Of a stretch of DNA of 64,000 nucleotides, positions 29,119 to 38,913 are shown one piece after another. The notes below the pieces were generated by a model. It made no database searches, had not been told where the DNA came from, and saw nothing but the letters and a program-made list of their open reading frames with translations. The stretch comes from Neobacillus sp. PS3-34 (GTDB taxonomy: Bacteria > Bacillota > Bacilli > Bacillales > Cytobacillaceae): assembly GCF_030915465.1 (NCBI RefSeq), contig NZ_CP133267.1, positions 1,054,001 through 1,118,000 of the forward strand. Direction: 5' to 3'. The stretch's first letter is position 1. Every line of letters starts with the position of its first letter. The position numbers and the translations under genes were made by a program.

Positions 29119-29143
29119 CAAAACGCCCACGTGGACGTTTTGC
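29119..29143 (-). terminator. terminator of the 2-oxoacid oxidoreductase operon
   Basis: A near-perfect palindrome CAAAACGTCCACGTGGGCGTTTTG is followed on the minus strand by TTTTTTTG. Confidence 0.8.
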
Positions 29144-29154
29144 ATTTTTCCTTA

Positions 29155-31449
29155 TTATAAATATGGATTGTCATTTTTGGCCTTGAGTCGCTTCCATCTT
29201 TTTTCAACTTCTTCTTCGAACTCGTTAAGTATAGATTTATTTTCTTCTTTTAAGAGATGCTTCGTTTTGCCCATATACTTCAGCCAGCCTGAAAGCGGGA
29301 TCCTGTTATTTTTCGTTTCCGGATCATAAGTTATTGTCGTGATACCCTGTTCTACCTCATAAAGAGGGAAGAAACAGGAATTAACAGCCGCTTCCATTAT
29401 TGTCTCTCCATAACGGTCTTCTGATTTCCAATTAAGCGGACATGTAATCAGGATTTTCCCATAGACCGTTCCTACATTTTGGGCATACCACTGTGCCTTG
29501 GCACCTTTTTTAACCAGATCCTGCGGAAATGCTTCAGAGCCTGTAAATACATAAGGAATATTGGTTGCCGCCATAATTTGTGCGGTATCTTTATGGTGGA
29601 AGGCTTTTCCGCGCTGTGTTTTTCCAACACTGGTTGTACTTGTCATATGTCCCATTGGTGTAGAATAGGACATTTGGGAACCTGTGTTCATATAACCCTC
29701 GTTATCGTATTCAAGCATGATCAGTTTATGGCCCCGAAGCGCCGTTCCGATTGCCGATCCCATGCCGATATCCATTCCCCCGTCACCTGTGATCATAACA
29801 AAGGTTGCATCTTCTGCCACTTCAATTTCCCCGCGTCTTTTCAGCTCCAAAAAGGCTTCGAGTGTACCAGACAGGGTGGCCGCTCCATTTTGGAACAGAT
29901 TATGAATCATCGTCTGCTTATGCGAGCTATGTGGATAAGAGGTTGTTGTTACATAAGCACAGCCAGTCTGGAACAGGACAACTATGTCACCTTCAATTCC
30001 TTTAAAAAACAGTTCTAATCCGGCAAAGATACCGCAGCCCGGACATGCCCCATGCCCTGAGGCGATTCTTTTAGGCTTGCTGGTCAGCGCTCTTAGTGGC
30101 GGAATTTTCACCTTTAATTTATCGGTTGCTTCATTCATTTCCACTTCAATCAAACCCGTTTTATATGCATCACCATGCTGTGGTTCAATAACTGGCTTAA
30201 GTATTTTCTCGGGATTCCCAGGAACATGGCCATAATAGTCAAATCGCTTTTCAGCATAGCCTTTTTCCATTGCATCGATGGCCAGTTCGAAAAATTTCTC
30301 TGCATCGCTTGCATAAAAATCTTTTCCACCAAGGCCGAATACTCTGCTTAGGACGATTGTTCCGTTTTCAAGGTCTTCCTGAAGTGCAGATTTCACTTCA
30401 TGAGTGAGGTTCGGTCCATTAGCTCCATAAGAATCGGCACGCTCGCCCACTAATAATGATTTTACATTTTTAAGCGCTTCGCGGATTTCTTTCGCAGGGA
30501 ATGGACGGATGATATTCGGGCTTATTACACCAGCTTTTACGCCTTTTGCGCGAAGCTGGTCTACCACATCCTTGGCCGATTCTGCAGCTGAGTTCAATAA
30601 GAATAAAGCTACTTCTGCATCCTCCATTTTATATAAATCGAGAACAGGAAATTCTCTGCCCGATAGTTTCTCATACTCTGCAGCCACTTCTTTAAAAACC
30701 TCACCGGCATTATAAATCGCTTCTGATTGCTGGTAGTGGTTATTTATGAGGTCATCACCATTCATATGTGCTCCGATGGTAACAGGTTTTTTTGGATCTC
30801 TGGCAAAATGATAGTCTGTTGGACATTCCCCTACAAAATGCTGCACCACTTTCCGATCTTTAAAATATTCTACTCTCCTTTTTTGATGGGAGGTAAAAAA
30901 TCCGTCATAAGCAACAATGACTGGCAGGCGAACCTTTGAGTGTTCAGCAATTTTCAATGCCATGATATTCATATCATAAACTGCCTGCGGGGTTCTTGCC
31001 GTTAAAATAACCCATCCTGTATTAAGGGCATAATACAAATCTGAATGATCTCCTCTTATATCCAGCGGTCCGCTGACCGCACGCGTTACCAAATTCATAA
31101 CCATTGGGAAGCGGGTTCCTGCCTGAACTGGCATCTGCTCTAGCATATATAAAAATCCATTTGCACTCGTAGCATTGAAAACTCTTGCCCCTGTTGCAGA
31201 GGCACCATAGCAAATCCCTGCCGAACCATGCTCACCATCCGCAGGAATCAGCTTGATATCATGCTCTCCGCGTGCCTTCATTAAATCCAGATACTGCGCA
31301 ACCTCTGTAGAAGGCGTAATTGGAAAGTATCCCATAATATGATAATTGATTTGAGCAGCTGCCATAGCAGCCATTTCATTCCCTGATTCAAAGGTGGATA
31401 CTTGTTCTGCTGCTCCCTTTGCTTTCAATTCCTCTTCTAATATAGCCAT
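29155..31449 (-). CDS. 2-oxoacid:ferredoxin oxidoreductase, fused alpha and beta subunits
   Basis: 764 aa. The N-terminal part (residues about 15-420) is the pyrimidine and core domain of the alpha subunit (FNATSANGFLYMLEQMPVQA, AVSGPLDIRGDHSD). The C-terminal part is the beta subunit with CPGCGIF and the thiamine diphosphate motif GDGGMDIG...EYDNEGYMNTG. The enzyme decarboxylates a 2-oxoacid with CoA and reduces ferredoxin; the pyruvate-type beta chain favours pyruvate, but specificity is inferred. ATG 31449 shares its A with the previous stop (TAATG). The open frame extends upstream but has no better start. Confidence 0.9.
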   Translation of the reverse strand: MAILEEELKAKGAAEQVSTFESGNEMAAMAAAQINYHIMGYFPITPSTEVAQYLDLMKARGEHDIKLIPADGEHGSAGICYGASATGARVFNATSANGFLYMLEQMPVQAGTRFPMVMNLVTRAVSGPLDIRGDHSDLYYALNTGWVILTARTPQAVYDMNIMALKIAEHSKVRLPVIVAYDGFFTSHQKRRVEYFKDRKVVQHFVGECPTDYHFARDPKKPVTIGAHMNGDDLINNHYQQSEAIYNAGEVFKEVAAEYEKLSGREFPVLDLYKMEDAEVALFLLNSAAESAKDVVDQLRAKGVKAGVISPNIIRPFPAKEIREALKNVKSLLVGERADSYGANGPNLTHEVKSALQEDLENGTIVLSRVFGLGGKDFYASDAEKFFELAIDAMEKGYAEKRFDYYGHVPGNPEKILKPVIEPQHGDAYKTGLIEVEMNEATDKLKVKIPPLRALTSKPKRIASGHGACPGCGIFAGLELFFKGIEGDIVVLFQTGCAYVTTTSYPHSSHKQTMIHNLFQNGAATLSGTLEAFLELKRRGEIEVAEDATFVMITGDGGMDIGMGSAIGTALRGHKLIMLEYDNEGYMNTGSQMSYSTPMGHMTSTTSVGKTQRGKAFHHKDTAQIMAATNIPYVFTGSEAFPQDLVKKGAKAQWYAQNVGTVYGKILITCPLNWKSEDRYGETIMEAAVNSCFFPLYEVEQGITTITYDPETKNNRIPLSGWLKYMGKTKHLLKEENKSILNEFEEEVEKRWKRLKAKNDNPYL

Positions 31450-32462
31450 TATGATATCCCCCCTGCTACATACGGAAACTTTTGCTTCACCCGGTTTTCT
31501 TCTGCATAACCAATCATTTCCCGCAGGTCGCTCAGTGCATCCGTTGGGCAGGCTTCCACACATTTCAGGCAGCCTTTGCAATACTGATAATCAATTCCCT
31601 TCAGAAACATTTGCTTCCTGCCGCGCTTGTCCTCGCCTTCTTCCCATACAAAACAGAAGTCCGGACAGACAGTATCACAGGCTGCACAATGTATACATGC
31701 ATCTCTTTCCCAATTCGGCAAAAATCCCTGCCTTGAGCCGCTTAGATCTTTAAGGATACTGTTGGCTTGAGTGGTCATGACTCCGCCAATTTCCTGTGTC
31801 ATATAACCCAGCTGTGGCAGTGGCCTCACAAAGCTTTTTCCTATTGCTCCTTCGGTTACTTCATATGTTTTAAAACGCACTTCATTATATCCTCTGTTGA
31901 ATGTCCTGATATTAGGTTCAACAAGGTGAGGATATTTCTTTTCAAAGGTTCTTCGGATGACATCTTTCATTGCCTCCGGGTCTAAAAATTCACAGATGCG
32001 GAACAACGCACCCAGCATTGCCGTATTTACTTTTGTTTTTTCTTCAACCGCAATGGTCAATGCATCTACTATTGCCAGTGTTCCATATGTTAGCTGCAAA
32101 TCTTTTTTGATATCATCAAAGTCCCTTGTAGAATTCACCATAACAATTCCGTCTGCGTTAAGCCCGCTCACAACATCTACTGTCTTGTATAGAGCTTCAT
32201 GAAAAACCCCGATGACTTGCGGTTGCTCTATTGGACTATGGTCGCGGATTTCTACACCAGGATCACAAAAACGGACGAAACTTTTTACCGGAGACCCCTT
32301 CTTTTCAGAACCATATGACGAAAAATTCGACCCGTTAAGGCCAAGTCCCAATACCCCGGCTTCAGCAAGCATTTTACCGGCCAGGTTGGCACCTAATCCC
32401 CCGATAGATTCCAGGCGTATTTCAAAAAATCCAAGTTCATTTTTATTAGGTAAGATTGACAT
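31449..32462 (-). CDS. 2-oxoacid:ferredoxin oxidoreductase, fused gamma and delta (ferredoxin) subunits
   Basis: 337 aa. The gamma domain (GGLGANLAGKMLAEAG through about residue 200) is followed by a two-cluster ferredoxin domain, CIHCAACDTVCPDFCF and CKGCLKCVEACP, each binding a [4Fe-4S] cluster. With the downstream gene all four POR subunits are present in two polypeptides. ATG 32462 has GGGAGGG 6 nt upstream. It is the first gene of the operon, and its promoter should lie in the 320-bp gap shared with the divergent ykrP-like gene. Confidence 0.9.
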   Translation of the reverse strand: MSILPNKNELGFFEIRLESIGGLGANLAGKMLAEAGVLGLGLNGSNFSSYGSEKKGSPVKSFVRFCDPGVEIRDHSPIEQPQVIGVFHEALYKTVDVVSGLNADGIVMVNSTRDFDDIKKDLQLTYGTLAIVDALTIAVEEKTKVNTAMLGALFRICEFLDPEAMKDVIRRTFEKKYPHLVEPNIRTFNRGYNEVRFKTYEVTEGAIGKSFVRPLPQLGYMTQEIGGVMTTQANSILKDLSGSRQGFLPNWERDACIHCAACDTVCPDFCFVWEEGEDKRGRKQMFLKGIDYQYCKGCLKCVEACPTDALSDLREMIGYAEENRVKQKFPYVAGGIS

Positions 32463-32782
32463 ATTCTCCCTCCCTGTTCTCGTTCAAACTCAATAGCAAC
32501 TATAAATTCTTCCCCTCTGATATTGTATTTCAGCGTATTGTATTCCGCTGTGACAAAAGTCATAAAACTCATGTTTTTTTGAAACACAATATTTTTTTCA
32601 AAAAAAACCCTTATAAAACCTAAGTCACAAACGGATATATTTATATATAACAGAACTACATTTGTTGTATAACAGTTGATATTTCATCTCTTCCATACTT
32701 TGGAATGTATTCCCTGTTTTTTGAGTATTAGCTTAGGGTATAAAAGAGTTGAGTAATTGGGGGAGAAATCTGGAGGTTTGTT
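32463..32782. other. 320-bp divergent intergenic region
   Basis: AT-rich spacer between the ferredoxin oxidoreductase operon (minus) and the ykrP-like gene (plus), so it should carry two promoters. I see AT-rich -10-like stretches but no hexamer pair or operator I trust, and no ORF with a ribosome site. Confidence 0.5.
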
Positions 32783-33799
32783 ATGAAACAGCGCGATTAC
32801 TACTTTGATAATGTAAAGTTCATTTTGATATTTTTCGTCGTATTTGGGCATCTTCTTTGGTCGTATATGGACGATAATCATATTATTTCTGCAATTTACA
32901 AGGGCATTTACACATTTCATATGCCAGCCTTTATTCTCGTCTCCGGCTATTTTTCGAAGGGATTCGATAAAAAGGGTTATATTTCAAAAATAGCAAAAAA
33001 GTTAATTATGCCTTATTTAGCATTTCAATTAATTTACTCGATTTTTTACTATGTACAGCATCATCAATCTACTTTCAAAATGAACCCGCTTGACCCGCAC
33101 TGGTCACTTTGGTTCCTGATTAGTCTTTTTTTCTGGAATGTACTTTTGATCATTTTCACGAAATTTAAAGCATCTGTCAGCATCCCTGCTGCGATTCTGA
33201 TCGGCATGCTTATTGGCTATATGGATTGGACATCAAGTTTTCTAAGCCTTTTAAGGACATTTGTTTTCTTCCCTTTATTCCTGGCAGGCTATTACATGAA
33301 AAAGGATCATATTTATTCTCTTTTCACTCTAAGAGCAAGAATCCTTGCTTTGCTAGCTGCTGTTACTGTTTTTGCAGGCTTCTACTTTTTCCCTGGAATA
33401 CATGATGACTGGCTCCTTGGTTCAAAGCCATATGATGCTTTGGGTAATGCCTCTGTATTCGCCATGTTTAAAAGGCTTGGATTTTACTTAATAAATTTTA
33501 TTATGGTTATGAGCTTCTTGGCATTCGTGCCAAGAAAAAGATACTTTTTTACCACCCTGGGCAAAAATACGTTGTATGTTTATCTGCTCCATGGCTTTTT
33601 CATTCGCCTGTTCAGGGAAAGCGAGTTAAAGAACTACTTCAGCCCTACAATTGGATTTCTGCTCCTTGGAGGACTTGCTCTATTGCTGACCCTATTTTTA
33701 TCAAGCAGGATGATTACGTCGCTTGCCCAGCCGATAATTGAATTCAAGCTCTCGAAAACGAAAAAATTCGTATACCGAATGGTCGATTCCTTTAGATAA
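32783..33799 (+). CDS. ykrP: YkrP-like membrane acyltransferase (acyltransferase 3 family)
   Basis: 338 aa with about ten membrane helices and an early conserved block YYFDNVKFILIFFVVFGH; the catalytic-type His of the family is in the VFGH and FHMPAF region. Acyltransferase-3 proteins move acyl groups onto extracytoplasmic sugars or polymers; the acceptor is unknown here. GGAGG precedes the ATG. Wording and neighbourhood match B. subtilis ykrP, the gene beside kinE. Confidence 0.85.
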   Translation: MKQRDYYFDNVKFILIFFVVFGHLLWSYMDDNHIISAIYKGIYTFHMPAFILVSGYFSKGFDKKGYISKIAKKLIMPYLAFQLIYSIFYYVQHHQSTFKMNPLDPHWSLWFLISLFFWNVLLIIFTKFKASVSIPAAILIGMLIGYMDWTSSFLSLLRTFVFFPLFLAGYYMKKDHIYSLFTLRARILALLAAVTVFAGFYFFPGIHDDWLLGSKPYDALGNASVFAMFKRLGFYLINFIMVMSFLAFVPRKRYFFTTLGKNTLYVYLLHGFFIRLFRESELKNYFSPTIGFLLLGGLALLLTLFLSSRMITSLAQPIIEFKLSKTKKFVYRMVDSFR

Positions 33800-33839
33800 G
33801 CAACAGGCACCTTCCAATTCATCGGAAGGTGCCTGTTGC
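33800..33839. repeat. dispersed palindrome, relative of 211-256, in terminator position
   Basis: A perfect 16-bp stem GCAACAGGCACCTTCC / GGAAGGTGCCTGTTGC with an 8-nt loop lies between the stops of ykrP and the convergent lutC. It shares ACAGGCACCTTCCAA with the element at 211-256 (opposite orientation). It may act as a terminator though it lacks a long T-run. Confidence 0.85.
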
Positions 33840-33841
33840 CA

Positions 33842-34564
33842 TTATAGGTCATTAATTAGAATATAAGCTGCTTTTACAGGGCCGTGGACACCGACAACGA
33901 GATTAAGTTCAATATCAGCTGAATTGCTCGGCCCGGTTATAAAATTGACACACGAAGCAACAGTCTTACCGTTTAAATGATTCTCGCGCATCCTTTCTGC
34001 CGCTTGTGTCATCCTTGGGACGAGGCTGCTTTTCGGTACGAGTGCGATGTATGTTTTCGGCAAAAAGCTGACCGACCTTCCTTTATCCTTATCGCTGAAT
34101 AAGACCACCGTGCCTGACTCGGCCAGTGTAATTTCGCTGATCGTGAGACCTACCTGGGCTTTTTCTGCTTTTGTGATATTTTCATCCCCTCTTGTATAAT
34201 CCCATTCATAGACCTTAATATCTTGTTCTGGAAATTCATTAGATAATAATGTACCTAAACCCCACCTCGCAAACCTCTCATCCTTCCAGGCAATAAGAGG
34301 ACCTCCTCCAAAACTAACAACTACTTCCTTTAATGTTTTAGAAAGCTTGCTTTTGTCTGTAATAAAAAGGCTCGTATGGATTTTTAAACACTGATTTTTC
34401 AGTACTTCAACCAATTCGTCTCCAGTTGCACCACTTAGCACCTCTTTTTGTGGCTGATGTTTCCAAACAGGCCTCTCTATATTACCTGATAGTCGGCTGC
34501 GGCAGAGCCGGCCGGCTATTTGTTCCAAAAAAGCATCCCGATTTTGAATGATTCCTGTCATCAT
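33842..34564 (-). CDS. lutC: LutC, lactate utilisation protein
   Basis: 240 aa LUD-domain protein ([17 protein letters not shown] and the C-terminal [19 protein letters not shown] segment). LutABC together oxidise L-lactate to pyruvate. It is the third gene, and its ATG overlaps the lutB stop by 4 nt (ATGA). The gene ends at the dispersed palindrome. Confidence 0.93.
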   Translation of the reverse strand: MMTGIIQNRDAFLEQIAGRLCRSRLSGNIERPVWKHQPQKEVLSGATGDELVEVLKNQCLKIHTSLFITDKSKLSKTLKEVVVSFGGGPLIAWKDERFARWGLGTLLSNEFPEQDIKVYEWDYTRGDENITKAEKAQVGLTISEITLAESGTVVLFSDKDKGRSVSFLPKTYIALVPKSSLVPRMTQAAERMRENHLNGKTVASCVNFITGPSNSADIELNLVVGVHGPVKAAYILINDL

Positions 34565-35985
34565 TTCCCGCCCCCTTTTTCGCGGTTTTTGAACCAGTCT
34601 CTAAATCTTTCTTTATTCGGAGCCGGGAAATCGCGTATATCCGTCCACGCCTTTAATGGGCGATCTTCCGAAATTTTATCGCCAACGGTAAAAGGATTCA
34701 TTGCAGTCGGCGCAAATTTAGAACCAAGCTTATAAAGGACAGGAGAAGCGGCACCCAGACCAAAAGCCTTCATGGCCAGTTTCTCGGAAATAGGTGTTTT
34801 CCCCTCTTTTTCAACAATAACCTCGCGATGTTTATGCAAAAGCTGATGCAGCGGTATTTTTACCGGGCAGACCTCTGTACATGCTCCGCAAAGTGTGGAA
34901 GCGTATGGAAGCTCTTTGTATTCTTCGTATCCTCCTAGCAGTGGTGAAAGTACAGCACCAATTGGACCGGAGTATATGGATCCGTAAGAGTGTCCCCCTA
35001 CATGGCGATAAACTGGGCAGACATTGATACAGGCCGCACAACGGATGCATTGCAAAACAGATTGGAACTCACCACCAAGAATATTCGATCTTCCATTGTC
35101 AACGATGACGAGATGGAATTCCTCTGCGCCATCAGCATCATGTTCTTCCCTTGGTCCTGTTAAAACAGTGATATAGCTGGTTAATTTCTGGCCAACTGCA
35201 CTTCTGGTCAATAAGCTGACAAGGACCTCCATTTCCTCGAAGGTAGGTACGATTCTTTCCATTCCCATAACTGTTATCTGCGTTTTAGGAAGTGCTGTTA
35301 CAAGGTCAGCATTCCCCTCATTAGTGACTAAACTGAAAGAGCCTGTTTCAGCCACAGCAAAATTACAGCCAGTAATCCCAATGTCTGCCTCAAGATACTT
35401 TTGCCGCAGCACTTTACGGGCATGCTTAGCCAATTCCTCCGGCTTGGATGTTTTCTGGTAGCCAAGCTTTTGAGTAAAAACATCGCGTATTTGCTCTTTA
35501 TTTTTATGTAGGGCAGGTACAACAATATGGGATGGAGCTTCATGATCATCAACCTGCAGTATATATTCCCCAAGATCCGTCTCAATGACCTCACAGCCTG
35601 CCTGTTCAAGACATGCATTCAGATTAATTTCTTCTGTAACCATCGATTTGGACTTCACTACTTTTTTTCCATCCTTCTTCTCGACCACACTTATAATATA
35701 TTGATTGGCGTCATCAGCAGTCTGAGCGAAGAATACATGCCCGCCTCGTTTGGCCACATTTTCACTTAATTGCTCCAAGTAATAATCTAAATGATTAAGT
35801 ACATGCTGTCGTATTTCTTCGCCGTGTGAACGCCACTCCTCCCAGTTTCCCAATTCGTCAACGGCATCTTGCCGGCGTGTTCCCATCCGTTCCTGGGCAC
35901 CAGCGACTGCACCTCTCATAAATGAATCGTGAATGCCTTTATCAATGCGCTCTTTAAAATTATCTGCGCCTATTTTCATTGCCAT
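34561..35985 (-). CDS. lutB: LutB, iron-sulphur lactate utilisation protein
   Basis: 474 aa with an N-terminal LUD domain and a C-terminal ferredoxin part, [19 protein letters not shown] and [18 protein letters not shown], for two [4Fe-4S] clusters. The start is the ATG at 35985 ([15 protein letters not shown]), 5 nt after GGAGGG, in preference to the upstream Met. Second gene of lutABC. Confidence 0.95.
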   Translation of the reverse strand: MAMKIGADNFKERIDKGIHDSFMRGAVAGAQERMGTRRQDAVDELGNWEEWRSHGEEIRQHVLNHLDYYLEQLSENVAKRGGHVFFAQTADDANQYIISVVEKKDGKKVVKSKSMVTEEINLNACLEQAGCEVIETDLGEYILQVDDHEAPSHIVVPALHKNKEQIRDVFTQKLGYQKTSKPEELAKHARKVLRQKYLEADIGITGCNFAVAETGSFSLVTNEGNADLVTALPKTQITVMGMERIVPTFEEMEVLVSLLTRSAVGQKLTSYITVLTGPREEHDADGAEEFHLVIVDNGRSNILGGEFQSVLQCIRCAACINVCPVYRHVGGHSYGSIYSGPIGAVLSPLLGGYEEYKELPYASTLCGACTEVCPVKIPLHQLLHKHREVIVEKEGKTPISEKLAMKAFGLGAASPVLYKLGSKFAPTAMNPFTVGDKISEDRPLKAWTDIRDFPAPNKERFRDWFKNREKGGGK

Positions 35986-36032
35986 CTGTTTTCCCTCCAT
36001 TCCATAAATAAAATAAAATCACTATCCATTTA

Positions 36033-36749
36033 TTAACGGCTGTTCAGAACCTCTGCAATGTGCAAAACCTTAATCGCCTTGGCCTTTCTTTCAATCCGTC
36101 CGCCAATATTCATTAAACATCCTGTATCTGCCCCGATTAAAAACTCCGCTTCCGTTTCTTCAACATGGCAAACTTTTTCGTCTACCATTTGCTCAGAAAT
36201 TTGTGCCATTTTAACTGAGAAGGTTCCACCAAAGCCACAGCATTGTTCTTTCCCCGGCAGCTCAGTAAACTTTAGACCCTTAACATTTTTCAATAGAACC
36301 ATTGGAGCTTCTTTTACTCCCAACAATCTAGTCATGTGGCAGGATGGATGATACGTAACTGAACCATCAAAACTGGCACCGACGTCCTCGATTTTTAAAA
36401 CATCCACAATAAACTGTGTAAGCTCAAATGATTTTTCTGCCAGCCTTTTTGCTTTAGGCTCCCACAGCAGGTCTCCTTTAAAAATCTGCTGGTATTCATG
36501 GAACATAGCAATGCAGGATCCAGATGGCGATACGATATATTCTGCTTCGGCAAAGGTTTCAATCATTCGCTTCATCGCTTCTTTTGATTCCTTCACATAA
36601 CCGCTATTATAAGCAGGCTGCCCGCAGCATACCTGTGATTCCGGAAAATCAATTTCACAGCCTAACCTCTCAAGCAGTTCAACTGTTGCTTTTCCAACGC
36701 TACTTTGAAACATATCTACAAGACATGTAGCAAATAGTGTCACTTTCAT
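36033..36749 (-). CDS. lutA: LutA, CCG-domain lactate utilisation protein
   Basis: 238 aa with two cysteine-rich CCG domains: [12 protein letters not shown] and [13 protein letters not shown], the heterodisulfide-reductase-like iron-sulphur modules. The start is ATG 36749 ([14 protein letters not shown]) after GGTGGAG; the longer open frame is not needed. First gene of lutABC, 47 nt before lutB. No lutR-like regulator or lactate permease is adjacent. Confidence 0.95.
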   Translation of the reverse strand: MKVTLFATCLVDMFQSSVGKATVELLERLGCEIDFPESQVCCGQPAYNSGYVKESKEAMKRMIETFAEAEYIVSPSGSCIAMFHEYQQIFKGDLLWEPKAKRLAEKSFELTQFIVDVLKIEDVGASFDGSVTYHPSCHMTRLLGVKEAPMVLLKNVKGLKFTELPGKEQCCGFGGTFSVKMAQISEQMVDEKVCHVEETEAEFLIGADTGCLMNIGGRIERKAKAIKVLHIAEVLNSR

Positions 36750-36799
36750 ATTTCTCCACCTCTCCCACTCTCCAAATGACAATCCTATAATTTTTCTTA

Positions 36800-36814
36800 T
36801 AAGGTATTACCTTA
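36800..36814 (-). promoter_or_regulatory. palindromic candidate operator of lutABC
   Basis: TAAGGTA-T-TACCTTA, a perfect 7-bp inverted repeat with one central base, 51 bp upstream of lutA. Its placement fits a GntR-type repressor site, but the sequence does not match the LutR motif as I remember it. Confidence 0.5.
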
Positions 36815-36972
36815 ATGATACAGCTCTTAATGGAATTTTTAAAACAATTCAAAATTTTATTCAAAAATGGAAGTAGCTTGAAGAAATGGTAATCTACGCT
36901 GGTATACTATCCTTTTTGCTTAATCAAGGTTATAATAGAATATTGTTTCATCTTAAATAAGGAGTTCTATCA

Positions 36973-38721
36973 ATGAATATAATTTGTTCCACTTTAAATG
37001 CCAAATATATACATACTAATTTGGCTATCCGCTATTTGAAAGCCTATGCCGCTCCGGAATTTAATATAAAAATTAAAGAGTATACGATTAAGGATCCTGT
37101 CATGAATATAGTCTCAGACCTTATTCAGCAAAAACCCGATGTAATTGGTTTCAGCTGCTATATATGGAATATTGAAGAGACAATTAAAGTCATCAATATT
37201 ATTAAAAAAATCGATTCTTCTATCCAAATTGTTCTTGGAGGTCCTGAGGTTACTTATGACACTGCTGAATGGATGGAGAAGATTCCAGAGGTGGACTTTA
37301 TCGTTGTCGGAGAAGGGGAAGCAACCTTTAAACAGCTTCTCAATGAGTTGGACGGGGAAAAACAATTTAAGCGTGTTCCCGGAATCTCTTTTAGGCAAGA
37401 AGACCAGATTGTCATTACACCTCAGATGAATAAATTAGATTTAAAGGATATTCCTTCTCCATACAGGTTTGAAGAAGACATTCCGCATTTAAATAAACGG
37501 GTCACGTATATTGAGACTAGCCGCGGCTGCCCCTTTAGCTGCCAGTTCTGTCTTTCATCAATTGAAGTCGGTGTCCGATATTTTGACAGGGAAAAAATTA
37601 AGAATGATATACGGTATTTAATGGCGAATGGTGCAAAAACAATTAAATTTGTGGATCGCACCTTCAATATCAGCAGAAGCTATGCGATGGAAATGTTCCA
37701 GTTCCTGATCGACGAGCATTTGCCAGGCACCATCTTTCAATTTGAGATCACTGCCGATATCATGAGCGCCGAAGTAATTGAATTCCTGAATAAGCAGGCG
37801 CCTTACGGTCTTTTCCGCTTTGAAATTGGTGTACAGTCAACCAATGATTATACGAATGAGCTCGTGATGCGTAAACAAAACTTTAGCAAGCTGACCAGAA
37901 CAGTCACAATGGTTAAAGAAGGCGGAAAGATCGACCAGCATCTCGATTTAATAGCCGGCCTTCCTGAGGAAGATTATCAATCATTCAGAAAAACGTTTAA
38001 TGATGTGTTTGTAATGAGGCAGGAGGAATTGCAGCTTGGCTTTTTAAAAATGCTAAGGGGAACCGGATTGCGGTTACGCGCTTCAGATCACCAATACACC
38101 TATATGGACCATTCCCCTTATGAAATTTTAGGGAATAATGTTCTTTCTTTTGCTGATATCATAAAAATTAAGCAAGTGGAGGATGTGTTGGAAAAATATT
38201 GGAACGATCACCGGATGGATCATACGGTTGAATATTTAGTTACCAATGTTTTCTCTTCACCATTCGACTTTTTCCAGGAGTTTGGAACGTACTGGGACAG
38301 TCAGGGCTGGTCAAGGATCGGCCATCAGCTTGAAGATTTATTCCGCCGTCTGTCTTCCTTTTTAAAGGCTAAAGGTATTTTAGATTATGATATCGTGGAA
38401 AGCCTTATGAAATATGACTATCTGGCAAACCAGAAATACAAGCCAAGAAAACCGTGGTGGGAGCAAAGCTATACTAAGGAAGAAAGAACAAAGCTTTATC
38501 AGCTGATTATCCAAAATCCTCAAATAGCAGGGGATGATTTATCAGAATTCAGCCTGAACGAAAAAGAGCTATATAAACACACCATGCTTGAATCACTTTC
38601 TTTTAATCTAGCCCGGTACCTTGAAACAGGAATGGTTGAGAAAGCTCCTTCATGCCTTGTGGCTTATTTCGCTCCTGCACAGGAAGCTACTACTTTATTT
38701 TCGTTTCCCTATAAAGGGTAA
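36973..38721 (+). CDS. B12-binding radical SAM protein with DUF4080 tail
   Basis: 582 aa. An N-terminal cobalamin-binding Rossmann domain (residues about 1-130, IVLGGPEVTYD) is followed by the radical SAM core with the cluster motif CPFSCQFC (about residue 190) and SAM-binding strands, then a C-terminal DUF4080-type region. The canonical DxHxxG of B12 mutases is not evident. Substrate unknown; relatives are methylases or carbon-skeleton enzymes. GGAGTTC precedes the ATG. It is monocistronic with its own terminator. Confidence 0.88.
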   Translation: MNIICSTLNAKYIHTNLAIRYLKAYAAPEFNIKIKEYTIKDPVMNIVSDLIQQKPDVIGFSCYIWNIEETIKVINIIKKIDSSIQIVLGGPEVTYDTAEWMEKIPEVDFIVVGEGEATFKQLLNELDGEKQFKRVPGISFRQEDQIVITPQMNKLDLKDIPSPYRFEEDIPHLNKRVTYIETSRGCPFSCQFCLSSIEVGVRYFDREKIKNDIRYLMANGAKTIKFVDRTFNISRSYAMEMFQFLIDEHLPGTIFQFEITADIMSAEVIEFLNKQAPYGLFRFEIGVQSTNDYTNELVMRKQNFSKLTRTVTMVKEGGKIDQHLDLIAGLPEEDYQSFRKTFNDVFVMRQEELQLGFLKMLRGTGLRLRASDHQYTYMDHSPYEILGNNVLSFADIIKIKQVEDVLEKYWNDHRMDHTVEYLVTNVFSSPFDFFQEFGTYWDSQGWSRIGHQLEDLFRRLSSFLKAKGILDYDIVESLMKYDYLANQKYKPRKPWWEQSYTKEERTKLYQLIIQNPQIAGDDLSEFSLNEKELYKHTMLESLSFNLARYLETGMVEKAPSCLVAYFAPAQEATTLFSFPYKG

Positions 38722-38774
38722 AAAAAGCTGTCCCAAGAGGTCTTTAACTCGAGACCGATTGAGGCAGCTTTTCT
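38721..38774 (+). terminator. terminator after the radical SAM gene
   Basis: A long imperfect stem, AAAAAGCTG..GGTCT pairing with AGACC..CAGCTTTT, is followed by CTATTATTT. It also ends the convergent small genes. Confidence 0.75.
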
Positions 38775-38775
38775 A

Positions 38776-38913
38776 TTATTTCCTTTTTTCCTTTTTCTCC
38801 GATTTTTTATTTTTTAATGGAAACTCATACAATTTGATTCCATTCACATCCCCAAACTCAACGCTAAATTCTACATTAGCCGCATTCGCTTTGTCCTTGT
38901 CTTCTTTTGACAT
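38776..38913 (-). CDS. small protein with EFSVEF motif, candidate spore protein (45 aa)
   Basis: A 45-residue ORF, MSKEDKDKANAANVEFSVEF followed by a Lys-rich tail. Its ATG shares an A with the stop of the upstream small gene (TAATG), a clear sign of coupled translation. The EFSVEFG segment resembles the germination-protease site of small acid-soluble spore proteins (EIAxEFG), as seen in the ssp gene 0.8 kb away. I do not recognise a family; the spore role is inferred from motif and context. Confidence 0.6.
   Translation of the reverse strand: MSKEDKDKANAANVEFSVEFGDVNGIKLYEFPLKNKKSEKKEKRK

Noticed and set aside
38745..38765. CTCGAGACCGATTG in a terminator, similar to the start of the 52-bp unit
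   Set aside because: About a dozen bases only, inside a terminator stem; likely coincidence without the rest of the unit.
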